Shown here piece by piece: positions 26,748 to 38,690 of a stretch of 63,109 nucleotides of DNA (positions are counted from its first letter, which is position 1; each line of letters opens with the position of its first letter). The position numbers and the translations under genes were made by a program. Source of the stretch: Perkinsus olseni (Eukaryota; Perkinsozoa; Perkinsida; Perkinsidae); assembly GCA_013115135.1 (NCBI GenBank), contig JABANP010000298.1, forward strand, positions 1 to 63,109. The letters are read 5' to 3'. The notes under the pieces are model-generated. The model did no database searches, was not told the origin of the DNA, and saw only the letters and a program-made list of their open reading frames with translations.

Positions 26748-28205
26748 TCATCTGGCAATCTTGGACGAGGGTGTTGAGGTCGTTGAAGTGCCGGTCGGCA
26801 ACCCGAGGGCGATCTTGACCGCATTCAGCGCATCGAGTTCTCCCACGTCAGGCACATTGAACTTATTGCTCAAACCAGCGGTCCGGGACTTTATAATAGC
26901 ATCCGTGATCTCCTGACCCTCTAGACCTAGTGAACCCAACATAGCCGCTACAGCCCCAACCTGAGGCGCGGATAATGATGTACCCCAGCCAGTGAAGTAC
27001 AAACCATTGCGGGCCGTAGAGTGTATATTGACACCGGGAGCGGCAATCTCTACAGCGGTGCCCACGTTCGACCAGGAGGCTATGGTCCCTGGACCTTTGG
27101 TCGAAGTGCTGCCAGCCACACAGAGCATAGAGGGGATGCGTTGTGCATAGGAACAAGGATACTGTGGAGTGTTATCCAGATTCTTTCCGTCATTGCCAGC
27201 GGAGCCAACTATAACATGCCCGGTAGCGGCAGCGTCCGCAAACGCCTTCCTGAAGATCTCATGATGGGGGAGGGTATAAGAATGAACAGATGCTACCGCC
27301 CCCATCTTAACTGCGAAGTCAAGAGCCTTCAGTAGGGAAGTACTGGTGCCCCCACCGTCATGCTCCCACTTCAACATCATCAGCTGTACATCTGCCACGC
27401 CAGCAATACCAATACCATTATTAGTCTCGGCGCCCGCTACTCCGGCCACGAGAGTGCCGTGCCCGTCATGATCAGTAACATCCCTATTGTCGTGCAGAGA
27501 ATTGTAGCCGATAGAACCGCCAGAACTGGTTAACCAGATCGGGATGGGTCGCGTCCACGCCGCCGTCAAAAATAGCCAATATGGCTTTCTTGGAATTCCG
27601 CTTGGCCGACCTTACCAGCTCCCAAGCCTCTCTGATTCGGATGCGTTCAAGATTGCTCTGGCAGAGAGATATGGGGTCATTGGTACCGAGACGGGGATTA
27701 CCACCGCTACAAGGTGGCGGCGTCCCTACTCGATGGTTGGCCGGCGTAGGTATAATCTCAGAATCGGGCTCACAATGAAAGCGAATGCCCACCACCTTCT
27801 CAGCCTTCCTCAAATAGTTCAGTATTTGGGGGTAACTCGCCAAGCATTTAGACTCAATAATTTGTACTTTTACCACCGGCAAGTCGAGGGCCATACCATC
27901 CCGTAAGAGGCATCGCTCAGCCTCCCGGTCGTCAGGAAAGGTAAAAAAAGTAAAGGTAAAGTAAAAAGTCAGTAAAGCTACCTTTGTGTCAGGAAAGGCA
28001 GCTTTGCACCGGGGGCCTCGCCGACACTTGCCATCATGGCAGGAAACCCGGTTTCCTGCTGGATATCCGCCGGTTTCCGAAACCGGCGGATATCCAGCCG
28101 GGCTCCGTGATGGGAGATTCTAACCAGTGTATTAGTAGCAGTGCCTTCTCCGAAGGCCATCATGAAGAGAATGACAATCGACGATGAAAAGGAACGCATG
28201 AGCAT
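26748..28205 (-). pseudogene. Subtilisin-like serine protease, broken copy
   Basis: Relative of the intact subtilase at 30355-31815. A signal-peptide-like start (MRSFSSSIVILFMMAFGEG) is followed by a propeptide-like region, then the catalytic Asp context AIFDGGVDATHPDL, His context GHGTLVAGVAG, the oxyanion region VIVGSAGNDGKN and the Ser context WGTSLSAPQVGAVAAMLG. About 14 bases are missing after NQFW (near 27518-27524) relative to the intact copy, which shifts the frame so that the Asp is no longer in the frame of His and Ser. A segment near 27905-27960 with flanking CTTTCCTGAC repeats adds another disruption or intron, and a perfect inverted repeat sits in the pro-region. DTG has become DGG. 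A pseudogene is the simplest reading. Confidence 0.75.
28041..28097. repeat. Perfect 19-bp inverted repeat (hairpin) with an adjacent small one
   Basis: Positions 28059-28077 and 28079-28097 are exact reverse complements around a single C, forming a 39-nt palindrome. A 7+3+7 palindrome (28041-28057) lies just 5' to it. Both fall in the pro-region of the broken subtilase, where the intact copy has no such sequence. Confidence 0.95.
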
Positions 28206-30354
28206 GCCCTGTTTGGGATTCCACTAGAAGAACAGAACGAGGGAACTGAAGAAGCACAACGAGGAAGCGGGGGCTATGACAGATCGCTGTTTGAAGCCTC
28301 CCATCTCGAAATCCTAGCCCAATTCTCCACCAACTGAGCGGAGTGTTCGATGAGCTAAGCCTTGACGCCATCCGTCATCCGAGAGGTACCCAAATGGCAA
28401 ATTGATTCACGGGGCAAGCCAATGGCAATGTCCAACCGAGCATGCGCTCAGGCGCACGTGAGAAGAGGAGAAGAGCTGCAGAGAAAGCGCTCCAGGGTGA
28501 CGCCAGTGTACGACGTGGCGTGAACATCGCGTGACGTGACACCACTTCCGAAGGGACTTAAAATGACTTTACGCAGTCTATGCCCTACTTCTCACCGTTT
28601 CCGTTGTACTCTGATTAACACTGACACATGTGATCAACAACACTCTGATCTGGTTTCGCATACTCTGATTAATTGGGGTGTACAGAAGCCATGCTTCCGC
28701 AGTGACTGCGGCGCAGTCTGTTTCGAAAAGATTAGGCACCCTCATGGCGCTGCTCGTTGTTCAGTCATGGTTACGTAATGCACATCTCACGGCAGAGCCG
28801 AGGTTTGACAGGAACGATATGGCACCGGTAGCATGGATGAGATGCTTCGAGCATAGGAACAAGGATAAACATTGTATCATACACCGGTTTGATACTCGAA
28901 TTCTCGCTGCAGCAGTGAGCACATCGAAACACCTGAGTTGAGCTCATGGGTTGGAGTCTGTGGTTAGTTTAAGAGAAGTTTTCGGATAAACGACAGGACA
29001 TGACTCACGAGAGGTCATGATCGAACAGTGATGATCACAAAGAGGAATACCAGTCCATCTGAGCCGTGAGTGCATGGACAGTCCACGTATTCCATGTGCC
29101 ATCGCGAGGGGTAGATGGATGGCGCGTGATGTCATATCTACGGCCCTTGTAGTGGTGTCATGTCTACAGCGGTTGTGAGAGATCTGTCCACGTCGCCAGC
29201 TCCGTTGTGATGGAACATCAACGTACTCGCACACACCAGTTGATTTGTCAGCGTTGAAGGAAGCCAGTCTCGAAACGACAGGTAGCGGTTGTCAAGGGAG
29301 TGAGCCCGGAGTGAGGGCTTTCGTCAGAAGGTGCTTCAGGACACTGTGACGGTACCCTCGGCAATTAACTCACATCAGCCCAAACAAGTGCTGACTAAGA
29401 CGGTCCGGGTGTCGGCTTCCACCGGAATGGGCGGTTGGTCAAGCCTGATGCTTTGGATGAACTCGGTCTGAAGTGAACCAGGAAGCCCAGTCCCTGGTTC
29501 CCCGCATTTCTCGATCAGCGACCGACGTCTGGGATTGGACCGCTACAACTGCTCGTCGACTAGACAACTGGAGCGCGTATGATCGCTTACGCTAAGTGAA
29601 TAATGACAGTCGCAGTCCAATTATCGGCTACACCACGGGTAGCTGACGTTTAGAACACGGCACACTGACCAAATCAGATTTCCCGAAGTCGTCCTCTGCG
29701 AGGTGGATACGCACGGGTTAAGATCCGAACGGACAGGCTGGAAAAGAGGGAATAACTGCGACAGCTTGCAGTCCACAGGACACCGCCCACCATCGCCTAT
29801 GACAGCTTCATAATCGGCTGTGTTCACGTGCCGACACCTGTAAACCTCATAGTTATTCATAGTATAAAGACGAGTTTAGACTGGGCGGCGAAGATATCGT
29901 ACGCCATGCGACGACCCGTGATACAGTGATCGTCCTTGACTAATTGTTTAAGTACTGCTGTTTATGTACTAATTGTTTGCCCTACTGCCGTGCGGGAGAA
30001 CTGATCCAACCTTCTGATATACCACATGTAACTTCCTGCTCCTTAGCCGAATGTGCAACACAATTGATGTCGTACTAATGTTTTTCCCGAAACACTGAGA
30101 GCGCAAAGACAACTGTCGAATGAAGAAGGTAGTTCTGGCTCGAAACAACTCACACTACCGAGTAAGAATAGATCCGATATATGAGGAGCAATAAATCCAA
30201 AAAACGATACTATCCGACCATTAGTCAACCGTGGTGTCTTGACCGCGCGACTGCATACGGCACTGCCCACCAAAGGCCGAGCACAAGTGTGAGAGTTTGC
30301 ACCTCCGCAGGCTGATACCAATTGTCGCCGCATTTTCCTCGCCTCACCGATACA
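28206..30354. other. Gene-poor spacer between the two subtilases
   Basis: About 2.1 kb upstream of the broken copy and downstream of the intact one. No supported exon, tRNA or recognisable transposon was found. Open frames are short and without family motifs. It presumably holds the promoter of the broken copy. Confidence 0.5.
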
Positions 30355-31815
30355 TCACTTGAGATTGTTCGAGAAGGGTGCAGATAGCCTTCGAGGACTC
30401 GTCGGCAACCCGAGGGCGATCCTGACCGCATTCAGCGCATCGAGTTCCCCCACGTCAGGCACATTGAACTTATTGCTCAAACCAGCGGTCCGGGACTTTA
30501 TAATAGCATCAGTGATCTCCTGACCCTCTAGACCTAGTGAACCCAACATAGCCGCTACGGCCCCAACCTGAGGCGCGGAGACTGATGTGCCGCTGGCGAC
30601 GATGTATCCACCCCGAGAAGTCGAATAAATATCGACACCGGGAGCGGCGATGTTAACAGCAGAGCCAATGTTTGACCAGGAGGCTATGGCGCTCCCTGAA
30701 GACGTGTCATAAGTACTGGCAGCAACACAGAGCATAGATGAGATGTTTCTTGCGCAGGAACACGGATAGGATGGTGTCTTATCTAGATCTGCCGCTTCAT
30801 TACCAGCAGAAGTAACCACAACATGCCCAGCCTCAGCGGCTTTCGCTATTGCGGCCTCGAATACCCGACTTCCGTGGCCTAAGGAGTACGAATGGGATGA
30901 AACTGATGCCCCCATTGTAACAGCAAAGTTTAAGGCCCTCAGAGCGTCACTGAGAGGAGGAATATCGACGCCGTCGTGATCTGCCACCTTTAATATCATC
31001 AGCTTCACGTCGGCCACTCCAGCGATACCAATAGTATTATTTCTCTCGGCACCCGCCACCCCGGCGATGACGGTACCGTGTCCATATTTATCAGTGACAT
31101 CAGTATTGTTATCTACGAAGTTGAAGCCGATAGAGCCGTCAGCTGGATTCCTCCAGAATTGGTTAACCAGGTCTGGATGAGTCATATCCACCCCGGTGTC
31201 TACGAGTGCCAATACGGCCTTTTTCCGTTTTCCGGTACCCGACTTAACCAGCCGCCACGCCTCTCCAATTTGTATTTGCTCGAGGTTGCTCTGGCAAGAT
31301 GATATGGGGTCATTGGTACCAAGTATAGAGCTGCCATCAGTACAGGGCGCGCTTGTCGTACTCTGCTTCCGCCCCGGCGTCGAAAACGGGCGAGTCGTAG
31401 GCGCAAAAGTAGAAGGCGAGCGAGCCGGGACCCGTCGGATGGCCGGAACGAAGGTCATACCGTAGTCGAGCTCACAGTCAAAGTCAATGCCCAGCACCTC
31501 CTCGGCCTTACTCAGGTAGTTGCATATCTCAATGTATTTCGCCGAACATCTAGAATCCACAATTTGAACCCCTACCGCTGGTAGATCAATTATCATACCG
31601 CCCTGAGCGAAGCATCTCTCAGACTCGCGGTCACCTTTACTGAGCGGGGGAATCCTCGCGCCGGGAACGGCGGTCGCCTGTGCCATCATAGCTGGTAGAC
31701 GACGTACGTCAAGGGGGTCCCCGCGATGAGAGATTCGAAACAGTGTATGGCGAGGAGCGCCTTCACAGTAGGCGATGACGGTGAAGATAAACCAGGAGAG
31801 AAATGCTGAACGCAT
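30355..31815 (-). CDS. Secreted subtilisin-like serine protease (S8), intact and intronless
   Basis: A single 486-codon open frame for a secreted subtilase of the perkinsin kind. The signal peptide MRSAFLSWFIFTVIAYCEG is followed by a propeptide-like region of about 170 residues that includes a Thr/Pro-rich linker. Catalytic residues are in LALVDTGVDMTHPDL (Asp), GHGTVIAGVAG (His), HVVVTSAGNEA (oxyanion Asn) and VASGTSVSAPQVGAVAAML (Ser). Cysteines near CSCARNISSMLC suggest disulphides, fitting secretion. The lack of introns contrasts with the surrounding genes. The 3' quarter is almost identical to the broken neighbour although the rest has diverged. The role is probably extracellular proteolysis; the substrate is unknown. 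Confidence 0.92.
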   Translation of the reverse strand: MRSAFLSWFIFTVIAYCEGAPRHTLFRISHRGDPLDVRRLPAMMAQATAVPGARIPPLSKGDRESERCFAQGGMIIDLPAVGVQIVDSRCSAKYIEICNYLSKAEEVLGIDFDCELDYGMTFVPAIRRVPARSPSTFAPTTRPFSTPGRKQSTTSAPCTDGSSILGTNDPISSCQSNLEQIQIGEAWRLVKSGTGKRKKAVLALVDTGVDMTHPDLVNQFWRNPADGSIGFNFVDNNTDVTDKYGHGTVIAGVAGAERNNTIGIAGVADVKLMILKVADHDGVDIPPLSDALRALNFAVTMGASVSSHSYSLGHGSRVFEAAIAKAAEAGHVVVTSAGNEAADLDKTPSYPCSCARNISSMLCVAASTYDTSSGSAIASWSNIGSAVNIAAPGVDIYSTSRGGYIVASGTSVSAPQVGAVAAMLGSLGLEGQEITDAIIKSRTAGLSNKFNVPDVGELDALNAVRIALGLPTSPRRLSAPFSNNLK

Positions 31816-32621
31816 GAGGTGGGCCGTCCAAAGCTATAGAACTAACGCAAAATGAACAATTACGGTCGATTCATGGCTGAGAATGCCAGCTACCGACGAT
31901 GACATTTCGTAATCCTATTCTAGACCCAGCAGAGCTAAGTGACAGTTCAATCTCTACCGGGACACTTCGACCAGCACGACACCGGCCGGCTGGCTGGCAC
32001 CGCCAACTTGGCGGTGCGACGAACCCAAAGATGGTTCATAGAATGATATGACCGGGGGCCTATTTCACATGGCCGCCACTAAACTGCCTCTAACACTAAC
32101 ATTCAGGGACGGATTTTCAAAAGCGACCCTTATTATTCAGGAGCTTTCGGATGAATCAGACACTTAGGGACGGTTAGTTTGGGGGCCCCTTGAGTCAAGT
32201 GGTCCCTAAGGGTCCCCTTTTGACGCGACGAACTTCTCCGCAGGCGATCTGACTCGTTTAGTGATTGCTAGCCTTGAGTTGCCGGATGTGGAGCGCTGTT
32301 GCTCGTTAACTGCTTCCATATCTTTGGTGCGACGGGCGAGCAGCCGGCCGTTATCCCGATATTCAAGACACGCGGAGGATCGATCCTCGTCTACGGCATT
32401 TTATGTTAAGGCGGACTTCGAGGCGGTTTTGGGAGATAATTCCAGTAACTTGCTTTACTAGATCACCGGGAGAGCTCTCGGAGAGCGGATCTATCGCCTC
32501 ACGAGGCTCGACCTTTGAGACTTCTAAACCCCAAGTTTCCCATTATGCACAATCATTGCTGTTGTGTGTGTAGTTCGAGTACGCATGGGATCGGCTGCAA
32601 CCCATAGGCGCCCGATGCTTA
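31816..32621. other. Spacer upstream of the intact subtilase, with a 21-nt palindrome
   Basis: About 800 nt before the MULE terminal repeat. It contains a perfect 10+1+10 palindrome at 31997-32017 and two AGGGACGG-containing stretches (about 32105 and 32166) beside GGTCCC and GGGACC runs, possibly an old inverted-repeat element. No supported gene. Confidence 0.45.
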
Positions 32622-32717
32622 CGCGCGCCCCTAAAACACTTTTTCCGCCCCTAAAACTCTTTTAACACCCCTAAAAAACTTTAAAGGCCCCTAAAATACT
32701 CTTTCCGCCCCTAAGTG
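32622..32717 (+). repeat. Left subterminal repeat array of the MULE
   Basis: Five copies of a CGCCCCTAAAA-like core at 20-22 bp spacing, starting with the terminal CGCGCGCCCCTAAAA and decaying inward. It is the mirror image of the array at 46141-46214. Such arrays are typical transposase binding sites. Confidence 0.85.
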
Positions 32718-32817
32718 TTTATCAGTATAAATGAGAGTAAATTCACTTTCTCACGGATTCTGTCCAATTCTCACGGAAAAATCTCGCTCGCCCAAAATTC
32801 CCGAACCCTCCATTTAG

Positions 32818-33031
32818 TTGGAGTAGTGATTCTGGTAGTGGCGGATCGGCATCTCTGGCCTTCGACTCGGATCGGCGCCTCGTCGATGGGTCCTTCCGTC
32901 CTTGAATTGGCAGTTTCCACATCCTAAATTCACTATGAGGTCAGAATAGTAGCTCTGATAGTGATGGATCGGACTCTCCGGCCTCCGAGCCGGATGGGCT
33001 CCTGGCTGAGAGCTCTTCCCGCTCATGAAGA
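32818..33031 (+). repeat. Two diverged ~100-bp direct repeats encoding a Ser/Asp-rich stretch
   Basis: The segments near 32820-32920 and 32940-33030 share a layout: AGTAG, then a TCTGRTAGTG core, GGATCGG and a run encoding Ser/Asp/Gly. One frame of the second copy reads SSSDSDGSDSPASEPDG before a stop. Possibly a remnant exon duplication inside the MULE; no gene could be built. Confidence 0.45.
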
Positions 33032-33417
33032 GTCAGTTTCCACATCCTTTTTTTATCGCGCGGTCAGTTTAGTAACTCCAGCCAGCTGAACTGGAGGCAT
33101 TCCAGTTGGCCTCCAGTTCATCCCCGGAGAGGGATGCATCTGGGAGAGGGATGCAGTTCATTTGTTATCATGCCTTCCACCAAGAGGGGGAAGAAGCCTT
33201 TAGGATCACTGTTCTACACGGCGTGGTCAACTCTGTCATTTAGTGAGCAAAATGTTTTTGTTCTGCTGAATTCCGTGTCGTTGTCATCAGTTCCGCAGGA
33301 GTCCTGCGTCGCTTATTCGTGATCCTATTCGTGATCCAAATAATTCATCTCGAGTTGTAGTGTCTCAGTTGACTGCCTTCTCACTACATATTTCAAGATC
33401 GGACCATGACCCGGAGA

Positions 33418-36400
33418 CATGTAGTCACAGTGGAAGTTGTAGTCACAGTGGTAGTTGTAGTCACAGTGGTAGTTGTAGTCACAGTGGAAGTTGTAGTCAC
33501 AGTGGGAGTTGTAGTCACAGTGGAAGTTGTAGTCACAGTGTAAGTTGTAGTCACAGTGTAAGTTGTAGTCACAGTGGGAGTTGTAGTCACAGTGGGAGTT
33601 GTAGTCGCAGTGGAAGTTGTAGTCACAGTGGAAGTTGTAGTCACAGTGGGAGTTGTAGTCACCGTGGAAGTTGCAGTCTTTCTCTTCGTAGTAGTTGCAG
33701 TCTTTCTCTTCGGAGTAGTTGTTAGTTGTAGTCATAATGGGAGTTGTAGTCACAGTGAGAGTTGTAGTCACAGTGGGAGTTGTAGTTTTTCTCGTCGTAG
33801 TAGTTGTAGTCACAGTGGAAGTTCTAGTCTTTCTCGTGGTAGTAGTTGTGTTCTCTCTCATCGTGGTAGTTGTAGTCACAGTGGAAATTGTAGTCTTTCT
33901 CGTCGTAGTAGTTGTAGTCACAGTGGAAGTTGTAGCCCCAGTGGAAGTTGTAGTCTTTCTCGTGGTAGTAGTTGTAGTCTCTCTCATCGTGGTAGTTGTA
34001 GTCACAGTGGAAGTTGTAGTCTTTCTCGTCGTAGTAGTTGTAGTCACAGTGGGAGTTGTAGTCACAGTGGAAGTTGTAGTCACAGTGGAAGTTGTAGTCA
34101 CAGTGGAAGTTGTAGTCACAGTGGAACTTGTAGTCACAGTGGAAGTTGTAGCCACAGTGGTAGTTGTAGTCACAGTGGAAGTTGTAGTCACAGTGGAAGT
34201 TGTAGTCACAGTGGAAGTTGTAGTCGCAGTGGAAGTTGTAGTCACAGTGGAAGTTGTAGTCACAGTGGGAGTTGTAGTCACCGTGGAAGTTGCAGTCTTT
34301 CTCTTCGTAGTAGTTGCAGTCTTTCTCTTCGGAGTAGTTGTTAGTTGTAGTCATAATGGGAGTTGTAGTCACAGTGAGAGTTGTAGTCATAGTGGGAGTT
34401 GTATCCTTTCTCGTCGTAGTCACAGTGGTAGTCACAGTGGTAGTTGTAGTCACAGTGGGAGTTGTAGTCTTTCTCGTCGTAGTAGTTACAGTTACAGTGA
34501 GAGTTGTAGTCCCAGTGGAAGTTGTAGTCACAGTGGTAGTTGTAGTCACCGTGGGAGTTGTAATCACAGTGGAAGTTGTAGTCACAGTGGAAGTTGTAGT
34601 CACAGTGGGAGTTGTAGTCACCGTGGAAGTTGCAGTCTTTCTCTTCGTAGTAGTTGCAGTCTTTCTCTTCGGAGTAGTTGTTAGTTGTAGTCATAATGGG
34701 AGTTGTAGTCTCAGTGAGAGTTGTAGTCACAGTGGGAGTTGTAGTCTTTCTCGTCGTAGTAGTTGTAGTCACAGTGGAAGTTGTAGTCCCAGTGGAAGTT
34801 GTAGTCTTTCTCGTGGTAGTAGTTGTAGTCTCTCTCATCGTGGTAGTTGCAGTCACAGTGGAAGTTGTAGTCTCTCTCGCCGTAGTAGTTGTAGTCACAG
34901 TGGGAGTTGTAGTCACAGTGGAAGTTGTAGTCACAGGGAGAGTTGTAGTCACAGTGGAAGTTGTAGTCTTTTTCGTCGTAGTAGTTGTAGTCACAGTGGA
35001 AGTTGTAGTCACAGTGGAAGTTGTAGTCACAGTGGAAGTTGTAGTCACAGTGGTAGTTGTAGTCACAGTGGTAGTTGTAGTCACAGTGGAAGTTGTAGTC
35101 ACAGTGGGAGTTGTAGTCACAGTGGAAGTTGTAGTCACAGTGTAAGTTGTAGTCACAGTGTAAGTTGTAGTCACAGTGGGAGTTGTAGTCACAGTGGGAG
35201 TTGTAGTCACCGTGGAAGTTGTAGTCACAGTGGGAGTTGTAGTCGCAGTGGAAGTTGTAGTCACAGTGGAAGTTGTAGTCACAGTGGGAGTTGTAGTCAC
35301 CGTGGAAGTTGCAGTCTTTCTCTTCGTAGTAGTTGCAGTCTTTCTCTTCGGAGTAGTTGTTAGTTGTAGTCATAATGGGAGTTGTAGTCACAGTGAGAGT
35401 TGTAGTCACAGTGGGAGTTGTAGTTTTTCTCGTCGTAGTAGTTGTAGTCACAGTGGAAGTTCTAGTCTTTCTCGTGGTAGTAGTTGTGTTCTCTCTCATC
35501 GTGGTAGTTGTAGTCACAGTGGAAATTGTAGTCTTTCTCGTCGTAGTAGTTGTAGTCACAGTGGAAGTTGTAGCCCCAGTGGAAGTTGTAGTCTTTCTCG
35601 TGGTAGTAGTTGTAGTCTCTCTCATCGTGGTAGTTGTAGTCACAGTGTAAGTTGTAGTCACAGTGGGAGTTGTAGTCACCGTGGAAGTTGTAGTCACAGT
35701 GGGAGTTGTAGTCGCAGTGGAAGTTGTAGTCACAGTGGAAGTTGTAGTCACAGTGGGAGTTGTAGTCACCGTGGAAGTTGCAGTCTTTCTCTTCGTAGTA
35801 GTTGCAGTCTTTCTCTTCGGAGTAGTTGTTAGTTGTAGTCATAATGGGAGTTGTAGTCACAGTGAGAGTTGTAGTCACAGTGGGAGTTGTAGTTTTTCTC
35901 GTGGTAGTAGTTGTAGTCTCTCTCATCGTGGTAGTTGTAGTCACAGTGGAAATTGTAGTCTTTCTCGTCGTAGTAGTTGTAGTCACAGTGGGAGTTGTAG
36001 TCACAGTGATAGTTGTAGTCCAGTGGGAGTTGTAGTCTTTCTCGTCGTAGTAGTTATAGTTACAGTGAGAGTTGTAGTCACAGTGGGAGTTGTAGTTTTT
36101 CTCGGCGTAGTAGTTGTAGTTTTTCTCATCGTGGTAGTTGTAGTCTTTCTCATCGTGGTAGTTGTAGTCATTCTCGTCGTAGTAGTTGTAGTCCCAGTGG
36201 AAGTTGTAGTCACAGTGGTAGTTGTAGTCACCGTGGGAGTTGTAATCACAGTGGAAGTTGTAGTCACAGTGGAAGTTGTAGTCACAGTGGGAGTTGTAGT
36301 CACCGTGGAAGTTGCAGTCTTTCTCTTCGTAGTAGTTGCAGTCTTTCTCTTCGGAGTAGTTGTTAGTTGTAGTCATAATGGGAGTTGTAGTCTCAGTGAG

Positions 36401-38690
36401 AGTTGTAGTCACAGTGGGAGTTGTAGTCTTTCTCGTCGTAGTAGTTGTAGTCACAGTGGAAGTTGTAGTCCCAGTGGAAGTTGTAGTCTTTCTCGTGGTA
36501 GTAGTTGTAGTCTCTCTCATCGTGGTAGTTGCAGTCACAGTGGAAGTTGTAGTCTCTCTCGCCGTAGTAGTTGTAGTCACAGTGGGAGTTGTAGTCACAG
36601 TGGAAGTTGTAGTCACAGGGAGAGTTGTAGTCACAGTGGAAGTTGTAGTCTTTTTCGTCGTAGTAGTTGTAGTCACAGTGGAAGTTGTAGTTTTCTCGTC
36701 GCAGTAGTTGTAGTCTTTCTCATCGTGGTAGTTGTAGTCATTCTCGTCGTAGTAGTTGTAGTTACAGTGAGAGTTGTAGTCACAGTGGAAGTTGTAGTCA
36801 CAGTGGAAGTTGTAGTCACAGTGGAAGTTGTAGTCACAGTGGAAGTTGTAGTCACAGTGGTAGTTGTAGTCACAGTGGTAGTTGTAGTCACAGTGGAAGT
36901 TGTAGTCACAGTGGGAGTTGTAGTCACAGTGGAAGTTGTAGTCACAGTGTAAGTTGTAGTCACAGTGTAAGTTGTAGTCACAGTGGGAGTTGTAGTCACA
37001 GTGGGAGTTGTAGTCACCGTGGAAGTTGTAGTCACAGTGGGAGTTGTAGTCGCAGTGGAAGTTGTAGTCACAGTGGAAGTTGTAGTCACAGTGGGAGTTG
37101 TAGTCACCGTGGAAGTTGCAGTCTTTCTCTTCGTAGTAGTTGCAGTCTTTCTCTTCGGAGTAGTTGTTAGTTGTAGTCATAATGGGAGTTGTAGTCACAG
37201 TGAGAGTTGTAGTCACAGTGGGAGTTGTAGTTTTTCTCGTCGTAGTAGTTGTAGTCACAGTGGAAGTTCTAGTCTTTCTCGTGGTAGTAGTTGTGTTCTC
37301 TCTCATCGTGGTAGTTGTAGTCACAGTGGAAATTGTAGTCTTTCTCGTCGTAGTAGTTGTAGTCACAGTGGAAGTTGTAGCCCCAGTGGAAGTTGTAGTC
37401 TTTCTCGTGGTAGTAGTTGTAGTCTCTCTCATCGTGGTAGTTGTAGTCACAGTGGAAGTTGTAGTCTTTCTCGTCGTAGTAGTTGTAGTCACAGTGGGAG
37501 TTGTAGTCACAGTGGAAGTTGTAGTCACAGTGGAAGTTGTAGTCACAGTGGAACTTGTAGTCACAGTGGAACTTGTAGTCACAGTGGAAGTTGTAGCCAC
37601 AGTGGTAGTTGTAGTCACAGTGGAAGTTGTAGTCACAGTGGAAGTTGTAGTCACAGTGGAAGTTGTAGTCACAGTGGAAGTTGTAGTCACAGTGGTAGTT
37701 GTAGTCACAGTGGTAGTTGTAGTCACAGTGGGAGTTGTAGTCACAGTGGAAGTTGTAGTCACAGTGTAAGTTGTAGTCACAGTGGGAGTTGTAGTCACCG
37801 TGGAAGTTGTAGTCACAGTGGGAGTTGTAGTCGCAGTGGAAGTTGTAGTCACAGTGGAAGTTGTAGTCACAGTGGGAGTTGTAGTCACCGTGGAAGTTGC
37901 AGTCTTTCTCTTCGTAGTAGTTGCAGTCTTTCTCTTCGGAGTAGTTGTTAGTTGTAGTCATAATGGGAGTTGTAGTCACAGTGAGAGTTGTAGTCACAGT
38001 GGGAGTTGTAGTTTTTCTCGTGGTAGTAGTTGTAGTCTCTCTCATCGTGGTAGTTGTAGTCACAGTGGAAATTGTAGTCTTTCTCGTCGTAGTAGTTGTA
38101 GTCACAGTGGGAGTTGTAGTCACAGTGATAGTTGTAGTCCAGTGGGAGTTGTAGTCTTTCTCGTCGTAGTAGTTATAGTTACAGTGAGAGTTGTAGTCAC
38201 AGTGGGAGTTGTAGTTTTTCTCGGCGTAGTAGTTGTAGTTTTTCTCATCGTGGTAGTTGTAGTCTTTCTCATCGTGGTAGTTGTAGTCATTCTCGTCGTA
38301 GTAGTTGTAGTCACAGTGGAAGTTGTAGTCACAGTGGAAGTTGTAGTCACAGTGGGAGTTGTAGTCTTTCTCGTCGTAGTAGTTGTAGTCTTTCTCATCG
38401 TGGTAGTTGAAGTCATTCTCGTCGTAGTAGTTGTAGTTACAGTGAGAGTTATAGTCACAGTGGAAGTTGTAGTCTTTCTCGTCGTAGTAGTTGTAGTCAC
38501 AGTGGGAGTTGTAGTCGTTCTCGTCGTCGTATTTGTAGTCACAGTGAGAGTTGTAGTCACAGTAAGAGTTGTAGTCTTTCTCGTCGTAGTAGTTGTAGTC
38601 TTTCTCGTCGTAAAAGTTGTAGTCTTTCTCGTCGTAGTAGTTGTAGCCACAGTAAAAGTTGTAGTCACAGTGGTAGTTGTATCAGGGCTG
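33418..38690. repeat. 5.3-kb minisatellite of 18-bp units with higher-order structure
   Basis: Tandem array built from an 18-bp unit, AGTCACAGTGGAAGTTGT, with variants (GGG or GGT for GGA, and units with CTTTCTCGTCGTAGTAG in place of CACAGTGG). A distinctive terminator block with CTTCGTAGTAG, CTTCGGAGTAG, then TTAGTTGTAGTCATAATGG recurs eight times (near 33680, 34305, 34635, 35315, 35785, 36315, 37115 and 37895), defining higher-order blocks of 330-800 bp. Large block duplications are visible, for example 34633-35100 against 36313-36700. Because 18 is a multiple of 3, four of the six frames stay open for long stretches (for example SHSGSC, VTVEVV and, on the minus strand, TVTTTS), so the long open frames here are probably not genes. 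Confidence 0.95.

Noticed and set aside
27484..27906. Plus-strand open frames opposite the broken subtilase
   Set aside because: They are antisense shadows; the minus strand carries the subtilase catalytic motifs.
31997..32017. 21-nt palindrome as a transcription terminator for the intact subtilase
   Set aside because: It lies upstream of the gene's start, not downstream, and hairpin terminators are not expected in nuclear genes.
33418..38690. CRISPR-like array
   Set aside because: Units are directly adjacent with no unique spacers, and the setting is eukaryotic.
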